Notes: generated from the letters alone by a model not told the origin. Positions 13,201 to 24,148 are shown, numbered from the stretch's first letter. The stretch is DNA of 64,000 nt from Plazaster borealis (GCA_021014325.1 CM037472.1:2294001-2358000), one strand, 5' to 3'. A program made the numbers and translations.

Positions 13201-16200
13201 AGAGTTATAAATGTTATTGTCCGCATCAAAAAAAAATCAGAAATTTAGTTTCCATTGGCACATAAAAAGAGAGTTCATTTAGTTAAAAACAATAATTCAT
13301 CGACAAAGTTACATAGATTAAAAGGAAAAAAATTGAAAAGGAAAGAAATTGAAATAGATGCTGTCATGATAGGTGATAGATAATATATTAAAATAAATAA
13401 TAATAACATTAATATAGCGCCTTTTCCTAGGGTTTCAAATCGATCGGAGAATGACCAAATAAAATACAACAATGGAAAACAATATCAGGAAACCAAGTGG
13501 AAAAACCACTGCCAGCCCCAGCCAGCAGCACTCAGACAAGAGAAGAGAGTCCAGCTAAAGCAAGGCTCTCTATGACGAGCACATGCAGGCCGGAGCCGGG
13601 CAAAGAATTACAGATTGAACAAGTACAATGTATGTCTTTATTTATCATCACGATAGATGCTATGCTGGATGATCTTATACAGACACTTTGCTCAAATCTT
13701 ACCAAGTGGAATGGAGGAGATATGCATGAAGGCATCCAGGAATCGATTACCGTCCACATCTACAAGATAGTTGCCAAGACTCTGATGAAAGTCCACAAAA
13801 TACTGAACAGTTTCAACATTCTGCAAAGAAATCAAAACAAACAATGACTGAAAATGCAAGACATTAACTTGATTGTGAGGTATTAATAATGCACAAAATA
13901 ATAGTGACAGATGTTGGGGTAAAACCCTTTTTTGATCATACGGACAACATTGGTAATTGTCAAAGATCAGTATCCACACTTTATGTTAGCCAACAAATAC
14001 ATTAAATAACAAACCTGTGAAAGTTTCAGCTCAATCGGTCCTCAGGTTCACGAGAACATAGTGAGAGAAAAACCACACTCTAGCAGAACTATGCATTTCA
14101 TGCACAAATATTTCAAATAATTTTGGGTTGAACAAAGAAAAATTTACTGAAGCGGGGATTTGAACCTGCGGCCTCCGGATAACGTTTGCCACCATGACCA
14201 TCTTTATCCCATGTAAGTTATTTGCAAAGAATCTGTAAACATTGTTTTCAATCTTACCATTGTTGTGCATACCCTGTAAGGAGTTTGATGACAAGGTTAA
14301 CAATTCTTCAGTCGTCTCCCACTCCGAGTAAGAAAACTGTTTTACTTATTGTTATTAATTAATTAATTAATAGCAGGATGAATGGGAGACAAGGATGTTC
14401 AGTTTTAGTTTTAGAGGAAAACCTGAAAGACAGGGAAACCCATGTAGTCAGGTAGGGACTAAAAACCCAATCTACATGCAAGGGTCCGGTTTGAGGGGGG
14501 GAGGTCAAACCAGCATCCACATGAGGTGAAAGGCAGGAAAAAAATCTCTAAGTTAATTCCTGATAACTCCTGAACAACATGGGTTTTGGCTTTGAGCTGC
14601 ATCAAACGCTCTATCTCTTCTACACAGCCAAGTGGTTCACTGACCAATCATGCATGGAGTTTGATTAAACTTTTGCATACCATACACTCAGTTGAGCGTT
14701 TAAAAGATGATTGATTTGCCCATAAAGATAGCAAACTTTACACTGTATGACCATTTGACGGCACAGTGGGAATTATCTTAGGACCTATTTCATGAAGAAC
14801 AGCTAACTTACACGCTCCTATCCCGCCTGGCCATTTTGGGAGTCAAAAAGGAATTGACGCCCCAATATGGTGGAAATGGTAAACGCACATTGTGTGCACA
14901 GTTGAGTTTGGCATCAGGCCAGGCGCCAACAGGCAATTACCTGATGCCCTGACATTATATTACACTTACATACACTGAGCTTTAAGGATATGCTGCCACA
15001 GTTGGATACAATGTTAAACCCAAATGCAACCACTCATCAAAGCCAGAAATTATATGAAATTTACTTTCAATAAAGCTTGGTGCTAAACTCTAGTTCATAA
15101 CTCACCATAGTTATTTCATCGAATGACTTCAGCAGCTCCTAAAAAGTTACAAAGAAATTTCAAAAGTGATAAGTCTCCAAAAACTATTACATTCTCTACT
15201 TCTCTACTGGATTTTAAACCATTATTTGTGAACCAAACCAGGGAGAAATTGTCCTGATTTCAGGATTTTCATGAACTCCCTTTTCTTGATAAACTTTTCT
15301 TGCCATCATAGAGACAAAAGACTCAGCTCATGTTATGATACTGTGTAGATTTCTATTAGTGGTGGTGTAAAGAGTCTATAAACCTCTGAAATATAACATC
15401 CTATTTCTTCAGTGAGCTTCATCTTTAGATCAAGAGGATATTGTTATCCAGTTTCAGAATTTTGCTTTTCATTTCTTCAGGTTGTGAAGCCAAGGAATCT
15501 CGGAAAAGCAAGCTAAATCACTATTTACTTTAGCCAAAAACTCCATGGAGAGAAGACAAAAAAGTTTCAGTTTATATGTAAATGGAAAAGCCCAGATAAT
15601 TATTCTGGAGAAAACTCATGAAACCAGGTTGGGACTGAAAACCCAATCCACATAGTTCCCCCAGCGGAATTCGAACTGGGATCCCAAAGGTGGAAGGCAA
15701 GGAGTGATACCACTACGCCAACCTGACTGCCGACTTTGCTTACAATCTCACCCCTGCCAAACTTTAACTGCAAGATAAGTGTGAATTTTGCCTGGCTATC
15801 TTCCTAGAGGCTTTATATCTGAATGAAGGGGTATAAGACACTTACTTGAGATTTTGGTCCTGGAACAGTAGTCTTCATCAATGGACCTCCATATTCAACT
15901 ATATGAGGAAGGAGATTCTTTCTATCATTCTTAACCTTAGCTTCATCAGTCAGTGTTACAGTCGACAATCCTGAATAAAGGAAATAGCAGTTATGCAAAG
16001 GGGTTACAGGAAAGTAGTCTTGATAATAGTGTAAAGAGGAGGTTTTTTAATCAGAAAAGGATATATAAATAATTCTGGGGTTTTTTAAGTAGTGTACCAG
16101 GACAGAAGAGCAGAAAGTGCTAACACTAGAACATGGTTCTTAGTATTGGGAAAACTGTTAACTTGACCACACTCATCTTCTCCAAATATAAGGATTTTGA

Positions 16201-18133
16201 TTTAACCTATGGTCCCAAATCTGGGCTCGATTTCACAAATAAAAATAATGATAATAATTTATTACATTTCTAGTGCGCCCTTTCCATCTGAGGATGTTCA
16301 AAGGCACAAATTACAATAAAAATTCCATACAAAATTACCTCAAAATACAAACAATAAAAATCACATCAAAATACATACAATACAGCCTAAAATTACAAAA
16401 ATGTATCAACTACATACAGATGCAGTAATTATACACACTGTTTACTTTTAAAGCAGACACCCTCACCCCTATATAAGTGGGGAGAACAAAACACACAGTA
16501 AAGTAAATAATGAAAAGAGAGTAAAAACTGGCTATGCACACAAAAATAATTAACAACAAATGTTATTACAAAGCTCTAAGATTCATAAGATGGGTTCGTT
16601 TGCTCAGTGCTATAAGGTCATTAATTGCAATTACATATTCATAGTGATCAAAAGTTCATTAAATGAAAAATGTGTATAAATTTGAAAAAAATTAATCAAA
16701 ATCAACAAATAAATGTTTTACTTAAAAATTAAAGTTTCTTTTTGACAAAAAATACTTTGAAGACCACTCTTGATCAATAAACCCCATTTACCAGGAGCTC
16801 CAAAATATGCAAAGGCAATTTTATCAAACTCATACAAATTGCACTATGCATAGTCCTGAGTAGACGAGTTGTCAATATCACCATAGTGATTTGCATTGTG
16901 ACATCACACTTAGAATCACTTAAGATTGATTCACACCTAAGATCAATCTTAGCTCTGTGTGAAATCGAGCCCACATGGCCAAGTTTCATAAAGCTTTTGG
17001 GGTGAAAATAATCAATCTTTAAATATGGTGCTCTTACTCTGTTACCAAAGACAAATACACAGCGCTCGACAGTATTCAGAGATGTGAAGTTTTAGACTTT
17101 TTTTTCTGAATTCCGACTTGTTATGTCTTTCTAATGAAAAAAGTAGCAGTTATTTTCTTAAGATATAGGCCTTAAATAAATCATGCTCTTTGATCTACTT
17201 CTTAAATCTTACAATTCCATTTGCATTGCTTGGAGAAACACATCTCAACTTCTCAAGACCCTGACATATCCTACAAACCATTCTTTTCCTACTCATCAAA
17301 TTCAATCATTGTAACCAGCTTTTTTCATTTCTGTAGGAGTTATGGTCAGAGTATTAAACATATCTTATGCAATCTATATTTTGTCGCTGTTCCCATGAAG
17401 TGAGCTATATGTCAATTGTCAACAACAACAAAATTGGCAAATTGAAATTCGTACAATTAGCATGGTCAACATTTTCAGCAAGTTTTTATTGAGGACCTAA
17501 CACATACTATTTTCGTAATTACATTCATATAACATGACCAACGTATCACTAGATTTGCCATTTCGTGATTCCACAAAGTGAGGTATCATGATTCACCACT
17601 TAATCGAATGTTATACATAGCGCTGGCATGGTGCCAAACTCGCATGGTACAACTTTTGCATTTTCAAGAAGTGACATATCAGTCGGGCCTATTTAATTAG
17701 CATTTTCACAAGGTGACCGTCTACCTCAATGCATTGGTTTGTACACAGTGCTCTGTGGACAATACTCATTTTTTTCATTTTCACTGAAATGTGTTTAGGA
17801 ATTAATTACTCAATAAAACAGTTGCAAGAATGAAAACATACTGATAGTTCTGTACGAAAGAAGAAGTCAGTTCTATTTTTTGTCTCCGAAAACCCCCCCA
17901 AAAAATAGCAAGAATTCAAGAAACAAGAAACAGCAGTTTGAAAAATAGTTAAACTTCAACCACAATTTTCTCCAATCATGGAATTTTTTGCTGTGGGATG
18001 GAGCATATAATGTCACTTCATGGGATAATGTACACATTAACTAACCTCTTTGCCCTATGCAGCGAGACGTGCATGACAAAATACCTGTTCCACTGATCCT
18101 TTGGAACAGTCCTCCAGTTGACAAAAGTGCCAT
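590..18133 (-). CDS. ABAT: 4-aminobutyrate aminotransferase, mitochondrial (GABA transaminase), 3' end beyond the window
   Basis: PLP enzyme that transfers the amino group of GABA to 2-oxoglutarate in the mitochondrial matrix, giving succinic semialdehyde and glutamate. Coding exons on the minus strand, 5' to 3': 18133-18085, 15970-15846, 15138-15106, 13820-13703, 11515-11466, 6442-6350, 4477-4418, 3890-3827, 3164-3016, 2423-2286, 757-590. All have AG/GT borders and phases that join without a break (1047 nt, 349 residues). Seen: a short N-terminal leader starting [27 protein letters not shown], the CGAC pair that matches the family's iron-sulfur cysteines, [33 protein letters not shown], and FSKKMLTGG carrying the PLP lysine. 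Two gaps: the roughly 28-residue NRPALG segment expected between the exons at 11466 and 6442 was not found, and about 100 C-terminal residues should lie left of position 1. The start is chosen because it opens a leader that splices in phase. Confidence 0.93.
758..2285. repeat. ABAT intron with (TAA)n microsatellite and repeat fragments
   Basis: Contains a (TAA)n tract at about 1164-1212 followed by the gcgcc-containing sequence that accompanies such tracts elsewhere in the window. A tRNA-like B-box segment (gtgggtttgaatcccac) lies near 1369-1385, and a SINE fragment near 1890-2000 is on the minus strand. About 2015-2248 is a copy of the AGCTGCTTAAGC element (right end gttaagcagctctttgaaat). 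Confidence 0.55.
2401..2600 (-). repeat. Triplicated intron-exon boundary upstream of the ABAT exon at 2423
   Basis: A unit of roughly 83 bp is repeated. On the plus strand it reads aacctgag(a/c)ata...ctg, then aaggcaattaggcaata and tcaatgaagaagaaac(a/t)ggtgcaaggga. The first copy contains the genuine acceptor and the first codons of the exon. The other copies, near 2500-2515 and 2578-2595, carry look-alike exon starts upstream of it. Confidence 0.7.
2790..2960. repeat. Dispersed repeat, also at 25890-25990 and 44870-45000
   Basis: The segment with gttgtcattaaatctatgtg and attcgggcgtgattggcaaa recurs at 25925-25990 (same strand) and inverted at about 44875-45000. Boundaries are unclear. Confidence 0.5.
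3246..3450. repeat. MITE-like repeat (tattatacaggattgg family)
   Basis: Starts ggtattatacaggattgg and shares this end and an internal segment (cagctgttgc, ttaaggacaatgtg) with 61060-61290. It appears to be an inverted-repeat element or fragment within an ABAT intron. Confidence 0.5.
4651..6235. repeat. 31-bp minisatellite, about 51 units, in an ABAT intron
   Basis: The unit is built on ttccactagctctttgacaa plus aacatctcctc. A distinct variant (tccaccagctctctgaag followed by taaacttctcc) recurs at 4861, 5110 and 5297, i.e. eight and six units apart, which shows segmental amplification of multi-unit blocks. It lies between the exons at 6350 and 4477. Confidence 0.95.
6350..6442 (-). CDS. ABAT: ABAT exon with the CxxC iron-sulfur motif
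   Basis: A 93-nt, phase-0 exon reading [10 protein letters not shown], then [13 protein letters not shown], then MWYR. The two cysteines two residues apart correspond to those that ligate the 2Fe-2S cluster between subunits in mammalian GABA transaminase. The donor is GTGAGT and the acceptor TTACAG. Confidence 0.93.
6826..9580 (-). repeat. Five-unit 104-bp tandem repeat with exon-like units, split by an insertion
   Basis: The shared anchor caggcata (caggcatacc at 6851) falls at 6851, 6955, 9273, 9383 and 9487 (last copy cagtcata). Removing the 2.2-kb insertion between units 2 and 3 restores the 104-bp spacing. Read on the minus strand, units near 6851 and 6955 have an open frame (about 27 codons, containing [15 protein letters not shown]) between a TTTACTAG and an AG|GTAA. 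The units at 9273 and 9383 are frameshifted. No match to ABAT was recognised. Confidence 0.8.
7050..9261. mobile_element. 2.2-kb non-coding TIR element rich in CTATAG palindromes
   Basis: Perfect 24-bp terminal inverted repeats at 7050-7073 and 9238-9261, beginning CCCTTACAAAAAAG and ending CTTTTTTGTAAGGG. Inside are dozens of ttctatagaa-type palindromes, a 101-bp direct repeat (anchors at 8821, 8922 and 9023), and a roughly 200-bp direct repeat (about 8110 and 8306). There is no long ORF. Comparison with intact neighbouring repeat units gives the empty site and suggests a 2-bp TT target duplication. Superfamily unknown. Confidence 0.85.
9607..10045. mobile_element. MITE, 439 bp, with about 33-bp terminal inverted repeats
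   Basis: The left end tgtgacccaccaccccaaaa and the right end ttttggcgtggtggatcaca are inverted copies extending through ccaggctgaagtc / gacttccgcctgg with few mismatches. The interior is AT-rich with a (TTA)n/T tract (9938-9980) and has no coding potential. Confidence 0.8.
10229..10335. repeat. Small foldback repeat with 15-bp perfect ends
   Basis: ctaggtggcagcaga (10229-10243) is exactly inverted at 10321-10335. The interior shows no further pairing. Probably a small MITE. Confidence 0.65.
10519..11372. repeat. 427-bp tandem duplication in an ABAT intron
   Basis: 10519-10945 and 10946-11372 are near-identical, with only a handful of substitutions (for example gcg t/c gaaa, accgtgtc/accgtctc). 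Each copy has an internal imperfect palindrome around ttggaacgttccattgg / ccaatggaacagtccaa. Confidence 0.95.
11559..11937. mobile_element. MITE of the ACACGTTTGGTAAT family, copy A1
   Basis: Ends aggcatcatacacgtttggt and accaaacgtgtacgatgcct are inverted repeats. The interior has agtataatgcatttt, an internal inverted block around gaatctgagaagcgtt/aactcttctcaga, and ctcaaaaac. Related copies are at 22463-22810, 56361-56745 and 57929-58326. Confidence 0.85.
11938..13702. other. ABAT intron without recognised genes
   Basis: Contains a fragment of the tRNA/(TAA)-type repeat near 12060-12200 and an aataag-rich stretch near 13180-13210. A short ...ataatattaatatagcgcctttt fragment lies near 13396. 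No exon was supported on either strand. Confidence 0.5.
13821..15105. repeat. ABAT intron with SINE-head fragments
   Basis: 14140-14215 (minus strand) resembles the tRNA-derived head seen at 36416-36500. 14400-14535 is a fragment of the SINE found complete at 45508-45790. 14355-14370 is a TTAA-rich simple tract. No exon seen. Confidence 0.45.
15106..15138 (-). CDS. ABAT: ABAT 33-nt microexon
   Basis: Eleven codons ([11 protein letters not shown]) between TTTTTAG and GTGAGT. They join the preceding ...PGPKSQ to the following NVETVQYF in the same order as the vertebrate protein (SQELMKQLN...). Such short exons are easily missed by gene finders. Confidence 0.85.
15594..15745 (-). repeat. tRNA-headed SINE fragment (family of 45508-45790)
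   Basis: Minus-strand copy of the SINE with ggttggcgtagtggtatc as the A-box region and ttcgaattccg-like B box. The plus-strand text includes gggactgaaaacccaatcca, the same segment as in the other copies. It lies between ABAT exons. Confidence 0.65.
16594..16868. mobile_element. MITE-like repeat, pair of 55199-55475
   Basis: Starts gctcagtgctataaggtcat and shares long stretches with 55199-55475 (ttaattgcaatt, ttaaatgaaaaatgtgtat, gaagaccactcttgatcaat, ccaggagctccaaa). The copy at 55199 keeps an inverted right end (atgaccttatagtcctgagc). ABAT intron 1. Confidence 0.75.
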
Positions 18134-19078
18134 GTTAAAATTACAATCTAGTTATTAGTCCTATATGGAAAAAAAAAGAGAAGAAATAAGATAGAGAAAT
18201 AAGAAATAAGATAGAGTAACAACACATAGGATAATAGTGACAGCTCTAGTCAGAAAAATGACTGTTCAATTTGATAAAGGCTATCTCAGTGAGACCTTCC
18301 TCTTGTATTCACTAACAGGCTTTGAATTACAAGGAGGCCACGGCTTCTGTAACCCTGGTCTTGGCCTTGGTGCCCCTTCAAAGGTTTCCTTAGACTTTAA
18401 GATTTTCCAATTGAAGTGCACTTTGCAAAATGTAAATGGCCTTGCCCTCTCAAAGATGAAATTCCAGGCCTGCACAAATTCCTACAAGTGAATCTTACTT
18501 GTTTCCTTTTTTTTCAAATCTGAAAGGAAAGCTGGGTGATCTTTTGAAAAGAAAGTATATTGAAGATGTGTTGGCTTTATTGTAAAAGTGCTCAATAAGC
18601 CTACATACTACAAATGTCTTGAAACTTTGCAATCCTTTCATTTAATTTTACATCTGACAGATTCTGAAAATGTGAATCTGTTTTTTCCTGTGTGTAAGTT
18701 AATTTTTGTTTTTAATAAAAGTATAATTTTTAAATTAAAAATGTTGAACTCTTCTCATGGATAAAAAGCAGAATGAAGTCAGAGTCCTTTGAATTATCAC
18801 ATGACAGAAAAAAACCCTCTTTGAGGCATCAATGATAGAAACTCGAGTTGAAATGTTATTATAAATTGATTGTTTTGCACAAGCTGCTCTTTGATGTGTC
18901 TTCATCTATTTGTTTTTATTTATTTATTTTTATTTAGTTCTTTCGACAAAACAATAAGAACAGATGCCGTCTAGGTCAGGGCAAAGTAAAAAACCCTAAT
19001 TAAAACAAAATTTACCCTTCCAGACCCGCTCATTACAATACAAAATCGATAACATAGAATACCTGAGAAATAACATTT
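18134..19078. other. Region upstream of ABAT
   Basis: Presumed promoter side of ABAT. About 18280-18480 contains a repeat fragment shared with 59255-59375 (ccttgccctctcaa...ccaggcctg). 18900-18940 is T/A-rich. No gene recognised. Confidence 0.4.
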
Positions 19079-19441
19079 AAAGGAACATTACAGAATTGGT
19101 TTTTGCTAACAAAAAAGTTGCGTGCAGTGTAAGCACTTTATATAATCCACCATATACATAAACTGAAAAACCTGAAGAAGTTTGAGATCGATCGGCCGTC
19201 TGGGTCACGAGAAAATAGTGAAAAACCGATTACACATTTGCACAATGCATTAATAAAACGCTCATGAGCGATAAACTCCAATCGGAAATTAGTTTTATTT
19301 ATTTCTCATCAAATATGGCATTTCAGACAGAAATATTTCTAGGGATGTTTTCTACTATAATCATCATTAGACCGTGTAAGTTTTATGTAAATCTGTGATC
19401 TTAAAGACAATTTTAATAACCAGTTCTGTAACGTTCCTTTA
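19079..19441. mobile_element. MITE with AAAGGAAC(A/G)TTACAGAA termini
   Basis: The left end aaaggaacattacagaattg and the right end cagttctgtaacgttccttt are inverted repeats with two mismatches. About 363 bp, no ORF. Confidence 0.8.
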
Positions 19442-19911
19442 AAGTTCTAACTTGTTTGTTTGTTGGTGGTCATAATTGATCTTGTGTTTATTTAACTTAA
19501 ACTATTATCGTTTGTTCTTTGCCAGATGTAGTGATTATATCACTTTAAATTGTATAGGCCTACAATTATTTGTTAGTTGTTCTTTGCTATTTGTCTTTTT
19601 GATCCTTATGTACCGGGTAATTGCTATGTTATACTACTATAGTGGTATTTATTGTGAACAATTTGCTATGTGAATTATTTGATCATGGGCTGTAAAATGC
19701 AATTTAATAAAAATTTATCAAAATAAACTGCTTCAATAAATAATTTACCCCCGTTACGATTAGTCTGTTTTTATGACAATACGTCTTCAGCAGGGTGTTT
19801 CACTGTCGAACGGTACGGTGATCGGCGGGTCGTGATGATGTGCCTGAAATATCCATAATGAAAATTTGGCCGCAGGCCTAAAACTAGGTTTGCATACGAG
19901 GCAACCCTACC

Positions 19912-21490
19912 GAATACAGGTCAACTCGTACGCACGCAAACTCGTACGCACCAACTCGTACGCCCCAACTCGTACGCCAACCAGCTCGTACACCAACCAA
20001 CTCGTACACCAACCAACTCGTACGCCCACCAACTCGTACGCCCACCAACTCGTACGCCCACCAACTCGTACGCATAATTCACAGGATTATATTTAAATAT
20101 TATCTTCCTAAAGTTGTTTGTTTCGTCCGTTTTTTAAATGTCAAAGCTCATTGTTTATCTTTTTAAGTTGTTTTCTTATTTGATTCGAATGTTTAATTAA
20201 AGGATTAGAGCAAGGTGTGCCGTTTTCAAGAAAGTAAATTATATTTAAAAATTATCTTCCGTTTCGTCCGTTTTTTAAATGTCAAAGCTCATTGTTTATC
20301 TCTTTAAGTTGTTTTCTTATTTGATTTGAATGTTTAATTAAAGGATTAGAGCAAGGTGTGCCGTTTTCAAGAAAGTAAATTATATTTAAAAATTATCTTC
20401 CTGAAGTTGTTTGTTTCGTCCGTTTTTTAAATGTCAAAGCTCATTGTTTATCTCTTTAAGTTGTTTTCTTATTTGATTTGAATGTTTAATTAAAGGATTT
20501 ATATTTAAAAATTATCTTCCTGAAGTTGTTTGTTTCGTCCGTTTTTTAAATGTCAAAGCTTATTGTTTATCTCTTTAAGTTGTTTTCTTATTTAATCTTA
20601 ATTAAAAAATAGTTCCAAGTAAAAGTAAAAAATGTTTACTTATTGAATTTTTTTTACGTCCTGAAAGTAAAGTGAAAGAAATTATAATAATTATCTGAAC
20701 TCGCTCAGTTTGTCTCTTTTTTGAATGTGTGGCCCTGAAAAGGGCCGGTGGTGTCAAAATGGGTCCTGAAAAAGACCGTTTGGTTCTGTTTTCACATGGC
20801 AGGACCATGGAGGTGGCTGCAGGCAGATAACAGGCTGGACGTCTTCAGACTCCCGGCTTGGTAGGCGTCCCACAACTTGAAGATGCGGCCCTGTACTTGT
20901 TTCGTGCAGCGTCGCTGGTTTCTGCACATCTTTGACTCACGGACTAGAGTCATCTGCATGTTGACCAACTTCGCCTCGTTGTACATCAGTGGAATGAGTC
21001 TGTACAGGCCAAGTCCCGTACCACCTGCCTTCAAGTTGAGACGTCGATGCCAACCCTCCACATCGTTGTTGGTCCGGATGCTTTGCTTGAAGATGGACCA
21101 GTTCGTTGGTGACCAAACACTGCTGAGGAGCCACGTATCCTCCACGTAGTTGTAGAGCTGGATCACAAGAGGATGGGCAACGGAAGATCTCAGATGACTG
21201 AAGGCATCTAGGATATGTTCATGTGGCAGGAAAGGGAGTGACATCAATTTCCGAATACACGACTGGACCGAAGGGTTCGTTGTGTAGGGGACTGCCAATC
21301 CAAAAGTAAAAGTCTCGTCAATAAAAAGTAATAAAAGTCACGTCCGTACCGTACTACTATTCCTAACACACGTTCAAAAACCTGGTGTACGAGTTGGTGG
21401 GCGTACGAGTTGGTGGGCGTACGGGTTGACTAATTGGCGTACGGGTAGGCAGGCGTACGAGTTAGCGTGCGTACGAGTTGACCTGTTTCC
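19912..21490. mobile_element. Mutator-like (MULE) DNA transposon, internally deleted
   Basis: Flanked by an 8-bp direct repeat ACCCTACC (19904-19911 and 21491-21498). The terminal inverted repeats read G(A/G)A(T/A)ACAGGTCAACTCG and continue into arrays of 14-18-bp units containing actcgtacg: ten at the left (about 19921-20075), five or six in opposite orientation at the right (about 21380-21480). The 8-bp target duplication and transposase remnant fit the Mutator superfamily. Between them is a four-copy direct repeat (anchor tttcgtccg at 20121, 20262, 20414 and 20533). Confidence 0.88.
20795..21298 (-). pseudogene. MULE-type transposase C-terminal fragment
   Basis: A 168-codon open frame whose middle carries RTNNDVEGWHRRLN, the hallmark of the C-terminal part of MULE-domain proteins in invertebrates. 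It is preceded by LPFLPHEHILDAF and VEDTWLLSSVW..WSIF, in the usual order. The DDE catalytic portion is absent, so the element cannot be autonomous. There is no intact start; the frame opens at GTG/ATG in what should be the protein's interior. Confidence 0.8.
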
Positions 21491-21888
21491 ACCCTACCAA
21501 CCCCAGCCTCGCCCCCCTGTCCTACCGTCATGCCTTGCATTTTAAAACATTTTATTGCAAATAACGTAACAAATGTCATACTTACAAACACCACCGTCAT
21601 GCGTCAACACATCATAGGCCTACAGTTACAGTGAAGTGACTTCTGATGATAGAGATTGTATCGGATTTCATAGCCAGTCCAAAGATACGAAGTGGACTCG
21701 GCTACGTCATAGATCCGACTGCAGCGCACATGAGTGAACTTTGGAACTACATGTACCTTCGGTTGGGTTGAAGAAGTTGTCATCGAGCGTGCAAAATAAC
21801 AAATAGCAGCAATCCAGGGGCAGGCTAATTGGATGACCTCTTTTTACAGTTCGGTTAAAAAAGCTCCACGTGGTTTGAGAAGGCTTTG

Positions 21889-22252
21889 GGGTATCGTACA
21901 CGTTTGGTAATGACTCAAAACAAATATTAGCATAAAAACTTACTTGCGTAACAAGCAACGGAGAGCTGTTGATAGTATAAAACATTGTAGGAAACGACTC
22001 CCTCTGAAGTAACGTAGTTTTTGAGAAAGAGGTAATTTCTCACTAAAATAATAACTTCTTGCAAGAAGTTTTTATTCCTATCTGAAAGCACACAAATTTG
22101 TACAACAAGGTTGTTTTTCTTATCATTTTCTTGCAACTTTGATGACCAATTGAGCCCAAATTTTCACAGGCTTGTTATTTTATGCATATGTTGGGATACA
22201 CCAAGTGAGAACACTGGTCTTTGACAATTTCCAAACGTGTTCAGTGCCTTTA
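21889..22252. mobile_element. MITE of family B (ACACGTTTGG ends), copy B1
   Basis: The left end ggtatcgtacacgtttggta and the right end ccaaacgtgttcagtgcctt are inverted. The interior agagctgttgatagtataaa and gactccctctgaagtaacgt is shared with 41238-41610 and, inverted, with 58834-59160. The ends resemble family A; the interiors differ. Confidence 0.85.
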
Positions 22253-22462
22253 AGGTCAGTCACTCTACCCTGCCCACAACCATTCCCAAAATGACGTCAT
22301 TTCAGTGCTTCCCGTGCTCCATTTTTCTACTCAAGATAATGACGCACTTAGGCCTACATTTCCTTTACTCTTATTAAAATTATGAGTTAAAAGTTCTAGG
22401 ATTACGTTTCCTTCCTCCATAGTTAATTTTTCACAACTTTAATTGGTTTAGTTTTTTAAGGG

Positions 22463-22810
22463 AAGGTATACGTTTGGTAATCACTCTTAAAATTAATAGC
22501 AATAAAAACCTACTTGGTTAGAACTAAGTTAAGTACAGCAGCTTTCGATAGAATAAAGCATTTTGAGAATCATTTCACTTCGAAGTAATGTGGTTTCGGA
22601 AAAAGATATCAGTTTTTATCCCCAAAAATTTGAATCTGAGAAACGTAGTGTCAGATACGTTTCTCAGATTGTATATTCCAATTACGGATTATTCTTCAAC
22701 CCGGCTGCATGGACACAACCGCTCCGGATTTTCGGCGATATCTCAAAAACGCGACCACCTTTTGAAATGAAACTTTCACAGTTTAGTTTTATTGTATATC
22801 TACAATTATA
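22463..22810. mobile_element. MITE family A, copy A2 (right end missing)
   Basis: Begins aaggtatacgtttggtaatc and matches 11559-11937 through ttcggcgatatctcaaaaac, but it stops after gtatatctacaattatagga without the inverted right end. It is followed by a 37-bp direct duplication (ggcgattaaaacaatcgaac). Confidence 0.75.
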
Positions 22811-22889
22811 GGATTAAAACAATCGAACGATTAAAAAAACAAAGGTATGGCGATTAAAACAATCGAACGATTAAAAAAACGCAGAAGCT

Positions 22890-23780
22890 ACTTTCATAAT
22901 TTGGACGTCTTCGATAGCTTGTCCCCGTTGCTCAATGGTTTCGCAACGAGGGGCTGGATCAGCCAAATTTAACCAGTAGCAGAAACCCCTTCATTTCTTT
23001 ATCGATTTTAAAATGAAATTCATGAAATTATTATCCTCGGAGATCCTTTGATTAACTGACTCGTAAATTCAAAATCTTTTAAAATCAGAGCAATTATTAT
23101 ACCACAACTTGAAAAGCTTGAGGAAAAAAACCTTTGCTTTTTTCCCCAGAAATAATGAGTCAATGACCCACCGCGCAGTGTTCCTGTAAAACAAATATTC
23201 ATATGAACCTACCCATCACATTACGCATTTTCCAAGCCAGTAGGCTCCCCAAGGTGCCTTATACAATTACTCCAGTTCATTGGGCCCTTGGCATTTCTGA
23301 ACCCATCTCATAAATCCTTAGGGGTATGAAGCACCTATAATGGTAAGTTTTACCCAAAGTTAAGTATTTACACTGGATTTACTAAGGCGAACTTATTTGT
23401 TTGTTTTACCAAACCAACTTATTTTTATTTAAAACTGAAGCAGCCTGCTATACTTTCAGAATTTTAACGTCTTCAATAGCTTGTGTCGGTTTCAAAGAGG
23501 GGCTCGATCAGCCAAATTTAACAAGTGTCAGAAAACCATCATCCTAAGTTTATTAGATTTAAAAATAAAATTCATGAATAGTAATCCTCGAAGATCCTTT
23601 GATTAACCCTAACTCGTAAATCAACATTTCTTTTAAAATCAGAGCTATTATCAAACGTCTTCTGTAAAAGAAAAACATTAATAACCTGCATTGCTCGTAT
23701 ACATTCATCATACGTTTATTAAATAATTTCCAACAAAGCGAAAACATTTGCTGCTGATTCTGCATCCATTACCGTACACA
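22890..23780. repeat. Diverged direct duplication between ABAT and SPDYA
   Basis: About 22905-23100 and 23455-23650 are similar: cgtcttcgatagcttgt / cgtcttcaatagcttgt, ggggct(g/c)gatcagccaaat, agatcctttgattaac, ttttaaaatcagagc. A SINE-tail fragment (23210-23345) lies between them. Confidence 0.65.
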
Positions 23781-23939
23781 ATCCATGCAATAGGATGAGA
23801 TATGAAGAATGTGAACATTCCTGAAAACAGATAAAGCGAGCCTAGCTTGCGAGCCTGGGTTGCCCGAGGTTTACAGACTCTTTTCATCACCAGAAATACA
23901 GAACCACAGGTTTAGAAACAATGTGGACTATTTCTATCA

Positions 23940-24148
23940 ATCTTTCGTGATTGCTTTACTTCTTTCAAGAAAATTTGAAGGCTCAAGGAGATTTTGAGAA
24001 ATTCCTGAATTCAGGAAAAATCTTGAGAAATCACATGCCTGAAAGTGGACTTTTATCATGGTGCGTCCATCTTGTTTTCCATCCCTTCAAACAAATGCAA
24101 AGATTGAGGTTGGAAGGGAAAATAGTTCGAGCCCTTTTTATAAACTGA
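23940..24148 (+). repeat. Repeat shared with 52490-52640 (inverted) and 25523-25630
   Basis: The segment gattttgagaaattcctgaattcagg also occurs inverted at about 52530-52600. The following part (ttatcatggtgcgtccatct) recurs at 25530-25625. The reading frame here is repeat-derived, not a gene. Confidence 0.6.

Noticed and set aside
18237..18491. 84-codon frame upstream of ABAT
   Set aside because: Part of it repeats at 59255-59375, and it is open on both strands; no protein family recognised.
23951..24148. Plus-strand frame starting MLYFFQENLKAQGDF as a gene
   Set aside because: The same text recurs inverted inside the MITE at 52438-52708, so it is repeat sequence.
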